IMG/VR virus record: IMGVR_UViG_3300030202_002001
Location: 31,561 to 95,560 of that record
Length of the DNA: 64,000 nt
Direction: 5' to 3' (one strand)
DNA from: a virus
The notes under the pieces are model-generated. The model saw only the letters and a program-made list of their open reading frames with translations. It was not told the DNA's origin and searched no databases. Position numbers and translations under genes: made by a program. This document shows, in pieces, positions 42,645 to 51,071 of this stretch; position 1 is the stretch's first letter, and every line of letters starts with the position of its first letter.

Positions 42645-43196
42645 ATGAACTCAAAGGATTATAATCTATTTTCAGAGGCATATGCTGCCGTATATACTGA
42701 GCAGGCAACTACCGTAACTACTGTTCCTCCTGCAGGAGATTCCTTTAGAACTGGATCAAACAAAGCTCCAAAAGCACCAAAACTTCCAGCACCTAAAAAT
42801 TCTACTACTAAGAAGGAAGATGTGGATCTTTATGATCTTATGAAGGGTTATCTGATTGATGAGGGTTTTGCTGACACTGAGCAAGCTGCAGTTGCTATTA
42901 TGGCTAACATGAGCGAAGAGTGGAGAAATTATATTGTTGAAGGACCAATAGGAGAATTTGCTGATAAGGCTGCAAGAACCCTAGGATCAGGTGTTGGTGC
43001 TATTGAAAGAGGAATTAAGGATGGACCTAAGTACTTAATGCAAAAAGCAAAAAATGTAAAGAGTACTTTTGATACCGCAAGAGAAAGAGCCAGGGATAAT
43101 ACTCCTCCAAATGTGGTCAAAGCTAAAAAACCCGCAACACCCACAGCAAAACCGTACAATCAAGGCGGACCTCGCCTTCCTGGTAGAGATATGTGA
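42645..43196 (+). CDS. Putative internal head/virion protein with capsid-targeting-like N terminus
   Basis: A 183-residue protein. The N terminus 'MNSKDYNLFSEAYAAVYTEQ' resembles the short aromatic-E-A head-targeting signals of T4 internal proteins. A Pro/Lys-rich linker (~35-60) leads to 'DLYDLMKGYLIDEGFADTEQ' and 'AAVAIMANMSEEWRNYIVEG', a helical unit I associate with cyanophage virion-type proteins, then a basic C terminus. Late promoter upstream, terminator downstream: a stand-alone late unit. Confidence 0.65.
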   Translation: MNSKDYNLFSEAYAAVYTEQATTVTTVPPAGDSFRTGSNKAPKAPKLPAPKNSTTKKEDVDLYDLMKGYLIDEGFADTEQAAVAIMANMSEEWRNYIVEGPIGEFADKAARTLGSGVGAIERGIKDGPKYLMQKAKNVKSTFDTARERARDNTPPNVVKAKKPATPTAKPYNQGGPRLPGRDM

Positions 43197-43218
43197 TCCA
43201 CTTTTTAAACTGTCCACT

Positions 43219-43245
43219 AAGGGGGTCTTCGGACCCCCTTTCCTT
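43219..43245 (+). terminator. Rho-independent terminator with TTCG loop
   Basis: Stem AAGGGGGTC / GACCCCCTT with a TTCG tetraloop, followed by TCCTTTT. It ends the 42645 unit; a TATAAT box begins two bases after the T tract. Confidence 0.88.
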
Positions 43246-43246
43246 T

Positions 43247-43252
43247 TATAAT
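43247..43252 (+). promoter_or_regulatory. -10 box of promoter for the VWA gene
   Basis: TATAAT at the end of the terminator, 26 bases before ATG 43278, with a GAGGAG ribosome-binding site between. No convincing -35 is seen (TCTTCG in the hairpin loop region is a weak candidate). Confidence 0.45.
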
Positions 43253-43277
43253 AGGTTCATACGAGAGGAGATGGACC

Positions 43278-45404
43278 ATGCTTCACGACATCAAAGGTAA
43301 ACTGGCACGACTGCTTGCTACAGAAAATTTGATTGTTGAGCATCGTTCCGTTGAGACTGCTCAGTTTGATGTTGTAAAGCGTGTTCTGACTCTTCCTAAC
43401 TGGAACCTGTCATCTATCGATGTGTATGACCTTCTGGTTGCTCATGAGGTCGGTCACGCACTGTTTACAGACCCTAGAGACTGGTCTAAAGAAGAGAAGT
43501 GGCGTGAGGTCCCTCAGACCTTTGTGAACATCACAGAAGATGCTCGCATTGAAAAACTTATGAGACGCAGATATGCTGGTCTCTCAAAAACTTTCTTCCG
43601 TGGATATAACGATCTTAATGACCAAGACTTCTTTGATATTGCAGATCAAGATTTAAATAAATTTTCTCTTGCTGATAGGATAAATCTACACTTCAAACTT
43701 GGTTCTCATGTGAATATTGAATTCAATGAGAAAGAAATGGTGGTTGTAGAGGCTACTGCAAATGCTGAGTCATTTGATGATGCTCTGATGGCAGCAAAAC
43801 TCTTGAATGAATTGATTACTGATGATAAAGATACACAAGAAACAGTAGCACCACAAGAGGGACAGAATACTGGAACTAGTGAGCAACCACAAATGCCAAC
43901 TTCTAGTCCAGAAGATAAAGAAAGTGATGAAGAATCAGAGGGAGATGAACCTTCTGAAAGTGATGGAGAGGAAGAAACTGATGACGAGACTATGGATGGT
44001 TTGGGTGGTAATGAGCCAACAGATGAAACCGAGTCTAAAACTTCTGAGTCTCTTGAGAACAAGTTGAAGAAACTTGCTGATATGTCACAGACTAGAGAAA
44101 ACTCCTACCTCACCTTTCCAGAAATTAGTTTGAATCATACTGTGATTCCCGCTGCAGAGGTTCATGCATATGCTCAATCTGAATGGGATGAATGGTTCAA
44201 AAAGATTGATTCTGATGTTGTAGATTATTACATGAAGGGATGGGATAGTACAAACCAACTATACAAAGAATTTAAAAAGAGTGCTACTAAAGAAGTAAAC
44301 TATCTTGTGAAAGAGTTTGAGTGTAAGAAGTCTGCTTCTGCTTATGCTCGTTCCACCACTAGTCGTACTGGAGTTCTTGATTGCTCCAAACTTCACACCT
44401 ATAAGTACAACGAAGATCTATTTAAAAAAGTTACTGTCACTCCTGACGGTAAGAATCATGGATTGATTTTTGTTCTTGATTGGTCTGGTTCTATGGCGGA
44501 AGTCCTTATTCCTACAATCAAGCAACTCTATAACTTGCTTTGGTTCTGTCGTAAGGTCGGTATTCCTTACGATGTATATGCATTTACTTCTGAATGGAAT
44601 TATAAAGCAAGTCGCTTCAATCCAATTCCAAAGCAAGCTGATAGTATTCATATCAGTGATGAGTTCTCGATGCTCAATCTATTGACTAGTAAGGTGAACA
44701 ATAAAACTGCAGAGTATCAAATGATGAATGTGTGGAGGTTGGCAATGTCATTTAGTACTCACTCTGGTCTTTGTCCTTCCCGTCTATACCTCTCAGGCAC
44801 ACCTCTTAACGAGGCTTTAATTACTCTCCACACAATCATTCCTGATTTTAGGAAGAGAAATAATGTTGAGAAATTGAACTGTGTTATTCTTACCGATGGA
44901 GAGGCATCAGTTCCCTCAGCAACTGTTATGATGAAACGGTCATGGGAGTCCGAACCTGAAATTCGTCATCGTAGGATTGGTGAAAATACTTTCCTTAGAA
45001 ATAAAAAGACAGGATCTATCACTCGTCTTTCATGGTGCTACAGTACATTTACAAAATGTATGTTGAATACTTTAAAAGAAACTTTCCCGTCTACTAATTT
45101 TATCGGGTTCCGTATTCTTGAACATGGTGGGCAATATTCAAATATGATTCGTCAATATACAAATACTTATGAGGAAGCAGAAGTTGCTTCGCGTAGTTGG
45201 AAAAAGCAAAAAAGTTTCACCTTGAGAAACTCTGGTTACGATTCATACTTTGTTCTTGGTAATTCAATTCTTTCCAATCAAACAGATTTTGATATTGATG
45301 ATGGTGCAACAAAGGTGCAAATTAAGAATGCATTTAAGAAGTCACTGTCTGGAAAGAAAATGAATAAATTGGTTCTTAATGAATTCATTTCCCTGGTCGC
45401 ATGA
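43278..45404 (+). CDS. VWA-domain protein with HEXXH motif (CobT-like partner of CobS)
   Basis: A 708-residue protein. An N-terminal zincin-like motif 'HEVGHAL' (His56-His60) is followed by a helical domain, a long acidic Ser/Glu linker (~190-265), a helical middle, and a C-terminal von Willebrand A domain with a complete MIDAS ('LDWSGSMAEV' near 398, 'SGTPLNEAL', 'ILTDGEASVP'). The architecture matches CobT-type/metallopeptidase-like VWA proteins that work with MoxR-family AAA+ ATPases; such an ATPase (CobS) is the next gene. Likely a metal-insertion or protein-remodelling complex. Cobalt chelation is not shown by the sequence. Confidence 0.8.
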   Translation: MLHDIKGKLARLLATENLIVEHRSVETAQFDVVKRVLTLPNWNLSSIDVYDLLVAHEVGHALFTDPRDWSKEEKWREVPQTFVNITEDARIEKLMRRRYAGLSKTFFRGYNDLNDQDFFDIADQDLNKFSLADRINLHFKLGSHVNIEFNEKEMVVVEATANAESFDDALMAAKLLNELITDDKDTQETVAPQEGQNTGTSEQPQMPTSSPEDKESDEESEGDEPSESDGEEETDDETMDGLGGNEPTDETESKTSESLENKLKKLADMSQTRENSYLTFPEISLNHTVIPAAEVHAYAQSEWDEWFKKIDSDVVDYYMKGWDSTNQLYKEFKKSATKEVNYLVKEFECKKSASAYARSTTSRTGVLDCSKLHTYKYNEDLFKKVTVTPDGKNHGLIFVLDWSGSMAEVLIPTIKQLYNLLWFCRKVGIPYDVYAFTSEWNYKASRFNPIPKQADSIHISDEFSMLNLLTSKVNNKTAEYQMMNVWRLAMSFSTHSGLCPSRLYLSGTPLNEALITLHTIIPDFRKRNNVEKLNCVILTDGEASVPSATVMMKRSWESEPEIRHRRIGENTFLRNKKTGSITRLSWCYSTFTKCMLNTLKETFPSTNFIGFRILEHGGQYSNMIRQYTNTYEEAEVASRSWKKQKSFTLRNSGYDSYFVLGNSILSNQTDFDIDDGATKVQIKNAFKKSLSGKKMNKLVLNEFISLVA

Positions 45405-45453
45405 CCAGTTGGTCAAGTGTCCACTTGGGCACTTATCCTACCCCACCCTGCAC

Positions 45454-45459
45454 TATAAT
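45454..45459 (+). promoter_or_regulatory. -10 box of promoter for cobS
   Basis: TATAAT 23 bases before ATG 45483, with AAAGGAG between. The 78-base gap separates cobS from the VWA gene; no T-rich terminator is visible, although 'GTCAAGTGTCCACTTGGGCAC' region can pair locally. Confidence 0.45.
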
Positions 45460-45482
45460 AAGTACATCAACAAAGGAGATTC

Positions 45483-46562
45483 ATGCCTCGTCCCGCTCAA
45501 ATCGACATGATCCAACTGACCCAATATATCGAATCTAATTACGGTACTGAGTTTGGTGCCGATGCGATTCGTGACGCTGCTGGTCAAGCTGGATATTCTT
45601 ACCCCACCGTTGCAAAGCGTCTGGAGTGCTACAAGGTGGGTCATGGCAAGTGGAACCTCACTGTTCAGGAGAAACTTGAGCAAAACTACGAAGCACCTGC
45701 TGCCATGCCTGCTATCGAGCAGAATCTAATTCCTACAAAAGATCCTAACTATGTTCCCTTCGGTAACTTCACTGATGTCAAAAAGATCATCAAGTCTGGC
45801 GTTTTCTATCCTTGCTTTATCACTGGTCTTTCAGGTAACGGCAAAACTGTCTCTGTTGAGCAAGCCTGTGCTGCTCTAAATAGAGAGTTGATTCGGGTGA
45901 ATGTCACCATTGAAACCGATGAGGATGATCTTATTGGTGGGTTTCGTCTTGTTAATGGCGAAACTGTCTGGCATAATGGACCCGTCGTGGAGGCTCTTTC
46001 GCGTGGAGCAGTTCTTCTTCTAGACGAGGTTGACCTGGCATCTAATAAGATTCTATGTCTCCAATCAATCCTTGAAGGCAAGGGTGTCTTCCTCAAAAAG
46101 ATTGGTAAGTATGTTGAACCTAAGAATGGATTCAATGTAATTGCTACCGCCAATACCAAGGGCAAGGGTTCTGACGATGGTCGGTTCATTGGTACTAATG
46201 TTCTTAACGAAGCTTTCCTTGAAAGGTTCCCTGTAACCTTTGAGCAGTCTTATCCTTCACCTAAACTGGAACAGAAGATTCTTGAGGGTGTATGTGACGA
46301 AACTGAGTTCTGTAAGCGTCTTTGTGACTGGGCAGACATCATCCGTAAGACCTTCTATGATGGTGGTGTTGATGAAGTTATCTCCACCCGTCGTCTCGTT
46401 CACATCGCTCGTGCATATGCTATCTGGAACGATAAGCAGAAAGCAATTCAAGTGTGCTTGAATCGTTTCGATGAAGAGACTAAGAGTGCCTTCCTTGATC
46501 TCTATGATAAGGTTGATGCTGATGTAGATTTCTCTGCTGCTATTGCTGATGAAAGTTTTTAA
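45483..46562 (+). CDS. cobS: CobS-like MoxR-family AAA+ ATPase
   Basis: A 359-residue ATPase. The N-terminal ~70 residues form a small helical domain ('AIRDAAGQAGYSYPTVAKRL'). The AAA+ module has Walker A 'GLSGNGKT' (115-122), Walker B 'VLLLDEVD' (177-184), sensor 1 'NVIATANTKGKG' and the arginine finger region 'LNEAFLERFPV'. It resembles the CobS subunit of aerobic cobaltochelatase, a known cyanophage core gene, and belongs to the MoxR group, whose members act with VWA-domain partners. The partner is the gene just upstream. Confidence 0.9.
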   Translation: MPRPAQIDMIQLTQYIESNYGTEFGADAIRDAAGQAGYSYPTVAKRLECYKVGHGKWNLTVQEKLEQNYEAPAAMPAIEQNLIPTKDPNYVPFGNFTDVKKIIKSGVFYPCFITGLSGNGKTVSVEQACAALNRELIRVNVTIETDEDDLIGGFRLVNGETVWHNGPVVEALSRGAVLLLDEVDLASNKILCLQSILEGKGVFLKKIGKYVEPKNGFNVIATANTKGKGSDDGRFIGTNVLNEAFLERFPVTFEQSYPSPKLEQKILEGVCDETEFCKRLCDWADIIRKTFYDGGVDEVISTRRLVHIARAYAIWNDKQKAIQVCLNRFDEETKSAFLDLYDKVDADVDFSAAIADESF

Positions 46563-47121
46563 TCCTTTTGGTCCATCCATATATCAAAGTGAACTTTCTG
46601 ACGAGTTTCTTTCTTACCTTCAAGAGGTTGCTCGTTCGTCAGAGAAAGGTGAGAATGTTGGGTATGATCTTGCTGGTAACATAATCTCTCAAAAAAATGC
46701 AGTCATTGATCCCAAAAGATTTACGAATGAAATCTATCCACACATTCAAGGATACCTGGATCATAAATCACTTTCATTTCATCTTGGCAATGGTCCTTGG
46801 ATTAACTACATGAAAAAACATGAGTTCAACCCATTACATACTCATGATGGTACATTGAGTTCAGTTATTTTCATTGATGTTCCAGAAGAAATAGAAAAGG
46901 AGATAGAACAATGGGAGGGCAAAACTAATTGTCCTTGCGCTGGTGCCCTTGAGTTTGTTCATGCAAAATCATTTACATCTCCTGGCTACGCAAAAGTAAT
47001 TCCAAAAACGGGAGATATCTACATCTTTCCTGCTGACATGCCCCATACCGTTTATCCCTTCTCTAGTGATGTCATTAGAATCTCAATGAGTTTTAATGTA
47101 TTCAACTTGCAATTCAACTAA
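46549..47121 (+). CDS. 2OG-Fe(II) oxygenase-like protein (copy 2)
   Basis: A 190-residue protein starting at ATG 46549 (a TTG two codons earlier is possible), overlapping cobS by 14 bases. 'NPLHTHDGTLSSVIFIDVPE', 'AGALEFVHA', 'GDIYIFPADMPHTVYPF' and 'RISMSFNV' give the His-x-His/Asp (97-100), His166 and Arg177 of a jelly-roll oxygenase of the TIGR02466 type. Substrate unknown. Confidence 0.75.
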   Translation: MKVFNPFGPSIYQSELSDEFLSYLQEVARSSEKGENVGYDLAGNIISQKNAVIDPKRFTNEIYPHIQGYLDHKSLSFHLGNGPWINYMKKHEFNPLHTHDGTLSSVIFIDVPEEIEKEIEQWEGKTNCPCAGALEFVHAKSFTSPGYAKVIPKTGDIYIFPADMPHTVYPFSSDVIRISMSFNVFNLQFN

Positions 47122-47133
47122 AGAGGTGTTACA

Positions 47134-47628
47134 ATGAACGCATGGGCTCTATTATACGACGAAATGTACGGACCTGACGACGCGATCAATGAACTAGAAT
47201 GGGTTAGACAAAACGGAGGTTTTGAATACACGCCAGAACCTACGGGTTCGGTTGAGATTACTGCAGACGGATTTGTCTGGCCCAAACAAAAAAATGACGC
47301 TGTTAAAGAATTTAGAGGATCTAACAAAAAGAAAACTGTGTTTAAATACAACGAAGACAAAATCCTTGAAGAGGTAAAAGATTACATCAATGGCACCTAT
47401 CGTGCTCACTACAATGCTTCCAACGGTATTCAGACACTTGATCTGATTGAATCCTGTGGAGACGGTGCTGCGTTCTGTCGCGGCAACATTCTTAAGTATG
47501 CATCCCGTTATAACAAGAAGGGATCTGCTAGAATGGACATTAAGAAGATCATCCATTATGCTGTTCTTCTCTATCACTTTTATGGCTTAGACCAGGAGAC
47601 TATCGAGCGTGGATATGAAACTTTCTGA
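47134..47628 (+). CDS. DUF3310-domain protein (T7 gp1.7-type nucleotide kinase-like)
   Basis: A 164-residue protein. The C-terminal half (~80-160) carries the DUF3310 signature: 'YNASNGIQTLDLIESCGDGA', 'AFCRGNILKYASRYNKKG', 'DIKKIIHYAVLLYHFYGLD'. T7 gp1.7, which has this domain, phosphorylates dTMP, and cyanophage copies are often called nucleotide kinases. The N-terminal half has no recognised domain. It precedes the clamp gene with a 14-base overlap, so a dNTP-supply role is reasonable. Confidence 0.78.
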   Translation: MNAWALLYDEMYGPDDAINELEWVRQNGGFEYTPEPTGSVEITADGFVWPKQKNDAVKEFRGSNKKKTVFKYNEDKILEEVKDYINGTYRAHYNASNGIQTLDLIESCGDGAAFCRGNILKYASRYNKKGSARMDIKKIIHYAVLLYHFYGLDQETIERGYETF

Positions 47629-48286
47629 TAAAACAATCGACCTGCTTGAAAACTTTTCTTCTATTAACCAGTCGATTCTGGTCAAGAAGGGAACTAAACT
47701 TCGTACCATTTCGGTAATGAAGAACATCCTCGCTGAGGCAGAGGTTGATGAGAACTTCGAGAAAGACTTTGGCATCTATGATCTGCCTCAGTTCTTGAAC
47801 GGTGTGGGATTGATGAGCGATCCTGATATCGATCTCAAGCATGATTCTTACATGATCATCCGTGAAGGTAAAAGCACTAAGGTTAAGTTTGCCTTTGCTG
47901 ATCCTGAGGTTATTATTACTCCTCCAGACAAAGCGATTACACTGCCTAGTTCTGATGTATCCTTCCAACTTGAGAGTCAGCAACTTCAGAAACTGTTGAA
48001 AGCCTCTTCAGTTTATCAGTTGCCTGACCTTGCTGCTGTTGGTGATGGTGAAAGTATTACCCTGACAGTTCGTGACAAGAAGAATGATAACTCTAATGAG
48101 TTTGCTTTAATTGTAGGCAAGACTGACAAAACTTTTGAGTTTAACTTTAAGATTGAGAACATCAAACTGATCCCTGGATCTTATGATGTTGTGATCTCAA
48201 AGAAACTTCTTTCTAAGTTCACAAATTCTAGTTATAACCTTGATTACTTCATCGCACTTGAACCAGACTCAACCTATCAAGGTTGA
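47615..48286 (+). CDS. 45: Sliding clamp gp45
   Basis: A 223-residue clamp (228 in T4) from ATG 47615 (GTG 47609 possible). 'MKLSDKTIDLLENFSSINQS', 'NILAEAEVDENFEKDFGIYD', 'LPQFLNGVGL' and 'YNLDYFIALEPDSTYQG' match the T4-type two-domain trimeric clamp. It tethers gp43 and activates gp55-dependent late transcription. Confidence 0.94.
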   Translation: MKLSDKTIDLLENFSSINQSILVKKGTKLRTISVMKNILAEAEVDENFEKDFGIYDLPQFLNGVGLMSDPDIDLKHDSYMIIREGKSTKVKFAFADPEVIITPPDKAITLPSSDVSFQLESQQLQKLLKASSVYQLPDLAAVGDGESITLTVRDKKNDNSNEFALIVGKTDKTFEFNFKIENIKLIPGSYDVVISKKLLSKFTNSSYNLDYFIALEPDSTYQG

Positions 48287-48788
48287 TCTGTTTAAGATTT
48301 CTGTAACTCAATATTTTATTAGAGAGTGGGAAAAGGTTAAGGAGAGCATTCTCCTTTCCATCCCTTCTTCAAATGATGCAGAAAAGCACATTGGATTTAC
48401 AGATTATTTTGAAGAGAACGATGCTAAGTATAAGAAAAATATTTTTAAAATATTAGAACCATACCTACAAGAATTCTGTAAGACATCACTTTATAAATTT
48501 ACTGGCATCTCTAATATGTGGTGTCAGAGGTACAACGCAAGAGATTATCATGTTCCCCATGATCATGGGGCTCTAGGGTACTCTTGTGTTTTTTATGCTA
48601 AAATGTCAGAAGAACACCCAGGTACTCTTTTCTTTTCTCCTTTCAATGATGAGACTGGAACTCATGCATGCAATTCCGTTGCATGCAAAGAAGGTGATTT
48701 AATAATCTTCCCTTCTAATCTAATGCATATGGCACCCCCTCACGATAGTGAAGAGGAGCGTGTGATTATCTCATTCAATTTGGTATGA
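48240..48788 (+). CDS. 2OG-Fe(II) oxygenase-like protein (copy 3), start uncertain
   Basis: Up to 182 residues from a TTG at 48240, 47 bases inside gp45. The natural N terminus of similar proteins reads '(M)KVDLF...', which here would need an ATC at 48276, so the start is unresolved; no ATG occurs until mid-protein. The oxygenase core is intact: 'YHVPHDHG' (His107-His109 in TTG numbering), 'PGTLFFSPF', 'EGDLIIFPSNLMHMAPPH' (His163) and 'RVIISFNLV' (Arg174). Substrate unknown. Overlaps the next gene by 4. Confidence 0.7.
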   Translation: MITSSHLNQTQPIKVDLFKISVTQYFIREWEKVKESILLSIPSSNDAEKHIGFTDYFEENDAKYKKNIFKILEPYLQEFCKTSLYKFTGISNMWCQRYNARDYHVPHDHGALGYSCVFYAKMSEEHPGTLFFSPFNDETGTHACNSVACKEGDLIIFPSNLMHMAPPHDSEEERVIISFNLV

Positions 48789-49297
48789 ATATCTTTGTTA
48801 CTGACCAAGACCCATGGAAGTGTGCTAGAGTTCTTCCCGACAAGCACATCGTCAAGATGCCCCTGGAGACCTGCCAGATGCTCTCTATAGTCGCCTCAGA
48901 CAAGTGGGGGCATGGTTATGGCACACTGCCCAAGAAAGATGGCACACCCTATGCTACGGACAAGGGAGCGTTCCGTAATCACCCTTGCACTATCTGGGCA
49001 AACGAGACTGTAGCAAACACTAGATGGTTGCTTACTCACGGCATTGCATTATGTGACGAGTATTATACTCGGTATGGAAAAAACCATACCTGCTTTAAGA
49101 CTTTACTTGCTGCTGATGAGATTATTCCCTGTGTAAAATGGGCTGACCACACTCCTTTCGTTCGTGCAATGCCTGAGGAGTATAAGTTTGACGATAGTAT
49201 TTCTACTATCGATGCATACAAAATGTACATTGCTTCTAAGCCTTGGGTGTGCGATAATTATCTTCGTATCCCAGATCGTAAACCTGATTGGATTTAA
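48785..49297 (+). CDS. Conserved phage protein, unknown function
   Basis: A 170-residue protein of a family I have seen in many phages by its start, 'MNIFVTDQDPWKCARVLPDK', 'HIVKMPLETCQMLS', followed by 'AFRNHPCTIWANETVANTRW' and 'WADHTPFVRAMPEEYK'. The 'RNHP' element faintly recalls pyrimidine-dimer glycosylase-like proteins, but this is too weak for a call. It lies between an oxygenase and the clamp loader, so DNA repair or metabolism is possible. Confidence 0.7.
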   Translation: MNIFVTDQDPWKCARVLPDKHIVKMPLETCQMLSIVASDKWGHGYGTLPKKDGTPYATDKGAFRNHPCTIWANETVANTRWLLTHGIALCDEYYTRYGKNHTCFKTLLAADEIIPCVKWADHTPFVRAMPEEYKFDDSISTIDAYKMYIASKPWVCDNYLRIPDRKPDWI

Positions 49298-49299
49298 TA

Positions 49300-50247
49300 A
49301 TGAGTCGTAATGAGTTCCTTTGGGTCGAGAAGTACCGTCCCAAAACTATTGATGAATGTATTCTCCCAGAGTCTACTAAGACTACATTCAAAGAATTCCT
49401 GAATAAGGGTGAGATCCCTAACATGCTCCTTGCTGGTCCTGCAGGTTGTGGTAAAACAACTGTAGCCCGTGCATTGTGTGAGCAACTTAAATGTGACTAC
49501 ATAATTATAAACGGTTCAGATGAAGGAAGATTTCTTGACACGGTGCGGAATCAAGCAAAGAACTTTGCTTCGACCGTATCACTTTCGTCAGATGCTAACC
49601 ACAAAGTCATCATCATTGACGAAGCTGACAACACAACCCATGATGTACAGCTCCTCCTTAGGGCAAACATTGAGGCATTTTATAACAATTGCAGATTCAT
49701 CTTTACCTGCAACTACAAAAACAAACTCATTGAACCTCTCCATTCACGCTGTGCCGTCGTCGAATTCGGTATTAATGGAACCAAGAAACCTGCCATCGCA
49801 GCAGAATTTTTCAACCGTCTCAGGACTATACTTGAGAATGAGGATGTGGCGTATGATCAAAAAGTTCTTCTAGAACTTATTAATAAGCATTTCCCTGATT
49901 GGCGTCGTGTATTAAATGAGTGTCAGAGATACTCTGTTAGTGGTAAAATTGATTCAGCAATCCTTGCTGAATTTGGAGATGTAAAGGTAAATGATCTTAT
50001 CCAGAAACTTAAGAACAAAGATTTTCAGTCGGTTAGGAAGTGGGTCGTTTCTAATTTGGACAACGATTCTAGTGTACTACTTCGCCGTGTGTACGATGCT
50101 CTGGTTCCATCCTTGGATGGTCCTTCTATTGCTGCTGCCGTTCTCATTATTGCTAAGTATCAGTACCAAATCGCGTTCGTAGCAGATCAAGAGATTAATC
50201 TCTTAGCCGCTTTGACAGAAATTATGGTGGAGTGTAAGTTTAAATGA
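49300..50247 (+). CDS. 44: Clamp loader large subunit gp44
   Basis: A 315-residue AAA+ ATPase (319 in T4) from ATG 49300, 2 bases after the previous stop. 'FLWVEKYRPKTIDECILPE', Walker A 'GPAGCGKT' (46-53), Walker B 'VIIIDEADN', and the SRC arginine-finger motif 'LHSRCAVVEF'. With gp62 it opens and loads gp45. In this genome three unrelated genes separate it from gp62. Confidence 0.96.
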   Translation: MSRNEFLWVEKYRPKTIDECILPESTKTTFKEFLNKGEIPNMLLAGPAGCGKTTVARALCEQLKCDYIIINGSDEGRFLDTVRNQAKNFASTVSLSSDANHKVIIIDEADNTTHDVQLLLRANIEAFYNNCRFIFTCNYKNKLIEPLHSRCAVVEFGINGTKKPAIAAEFFNRLRTILENEDVAYDQKVLLELINKHFPDWRRVLNECQRYSVSGKIDSAILAEFGDVKVNDLIQKLKNKDFQSVRKWVVSNLDNDSSVLLRRVYDALVPSLDGPSIAAAVLIIAKYQYQIAFVADQEINLLAALTEIMVECKFK

Positions 50248-51071
50248 AATCATATAAAACCCCACTGAGATATCCTGGAGGAAAGAGTCGTGCTTTGACT
50301 AAACTTTCCCAGTATCTTCCTAATCTTAAAGACTACACTGAGTATCGTGAACCTTTTCTAGGTGGCGGTAGTGTAGCAATTGAAGTATGTAAGATGAATC
50401 CTCATCTTGATATCTGGGTCAACGATCTCTATGAACCTCTTTATAATTTCTGGTGTGAATTGAGAGATAACGGACAAGAGATGAGAGATCAACTTGTCCA
50501 ATTAAAGAATCGTCATCCTGAACCAGTATCTGCTAAAGAACTATTCATTGATGCAAAGGAGAAAGTAAATGATCACTTCTTACCAGCTACGGCTCGTGCT
50601 GTCTCTTTTTATATTATCAACAAGTGCTCTTTTTCTGGTCTCACTGAATCCTCATCATTCTCAAAGCAAGCTTCAGAAAGCAATTTCTCCATGCGAGGAA
50701 TCGATAAACTACCAGGATATTCTCAAATAATTAAAAATTGGAAGATTACCAATGTCTCATATGAACAACTCCTTAGCGACAGCAAGTCAACCTACATCTA
50801 TCTCGATCCCCCCTATGAGATTGGATCCAATCTATATGGTAAGCGTGGGAGCATGCACAAGGGATTTGACCATGACCAGTTTGCTGGTGATTGTGACCGT
50901 TTTGTCTCTCCTCAACTTATTTCTTACAATTCGTCGCAACTGATTAGAGATCGTTTTAAGGATTGGAAAGCTGCTGAATTTGAACACACTTACACAATGC
51001 GTTCTGTTGGTGAGTATATGAGTGATCAGCAACAGCGTAAGGAACTGGTGCTAATGAACTATGACATTTGA
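50244..51071 (+). CDS. dam: DNA adenine methyltransferase (Dam/D12 class)
   Basis: A 275-residue N6-adenine methyltransferase. The N-terminal 'TPLRYPGGKSRALTKL' and 'YREPFLGGGSVAIEV' form the AdoMet-binding motif I region (FLGGG, 38-42); the catalytic motif is 'YLDPPYE' (Asp188-Tyr191). Length is typical of Dam. It overlaps gp44 by 4 bases. It likely marks phage DNA (GATC or a related site) to evade restriction or host control; the recognition site cannot be read from the sequence. Confidence 0.92.
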   Translation: MKSYKTPLRYPGGKSRALTKLSQYLPNLKDYTEYREPFLGGGSVAIEVCKMNPHLDIWVNDLYEPLYNFWCELRDNGQEMRDQLVQLKNRHPEPVSAKELFIDAKEKVNDHFLPATARAVSFYIINKCSFSGLTESSSFSKQASESNFSMRGIDKLPGYSQIIKNWKITNVSYEQLLSDSKSTYIYLDPPYEIGSNLYGKRGSMHKGFDHDQFAGDCDRFVSPQLISYNSSQLIRDRFKDWKAAEFEHTYTMRSVGEYMSDQQQRKELVLMNYDI

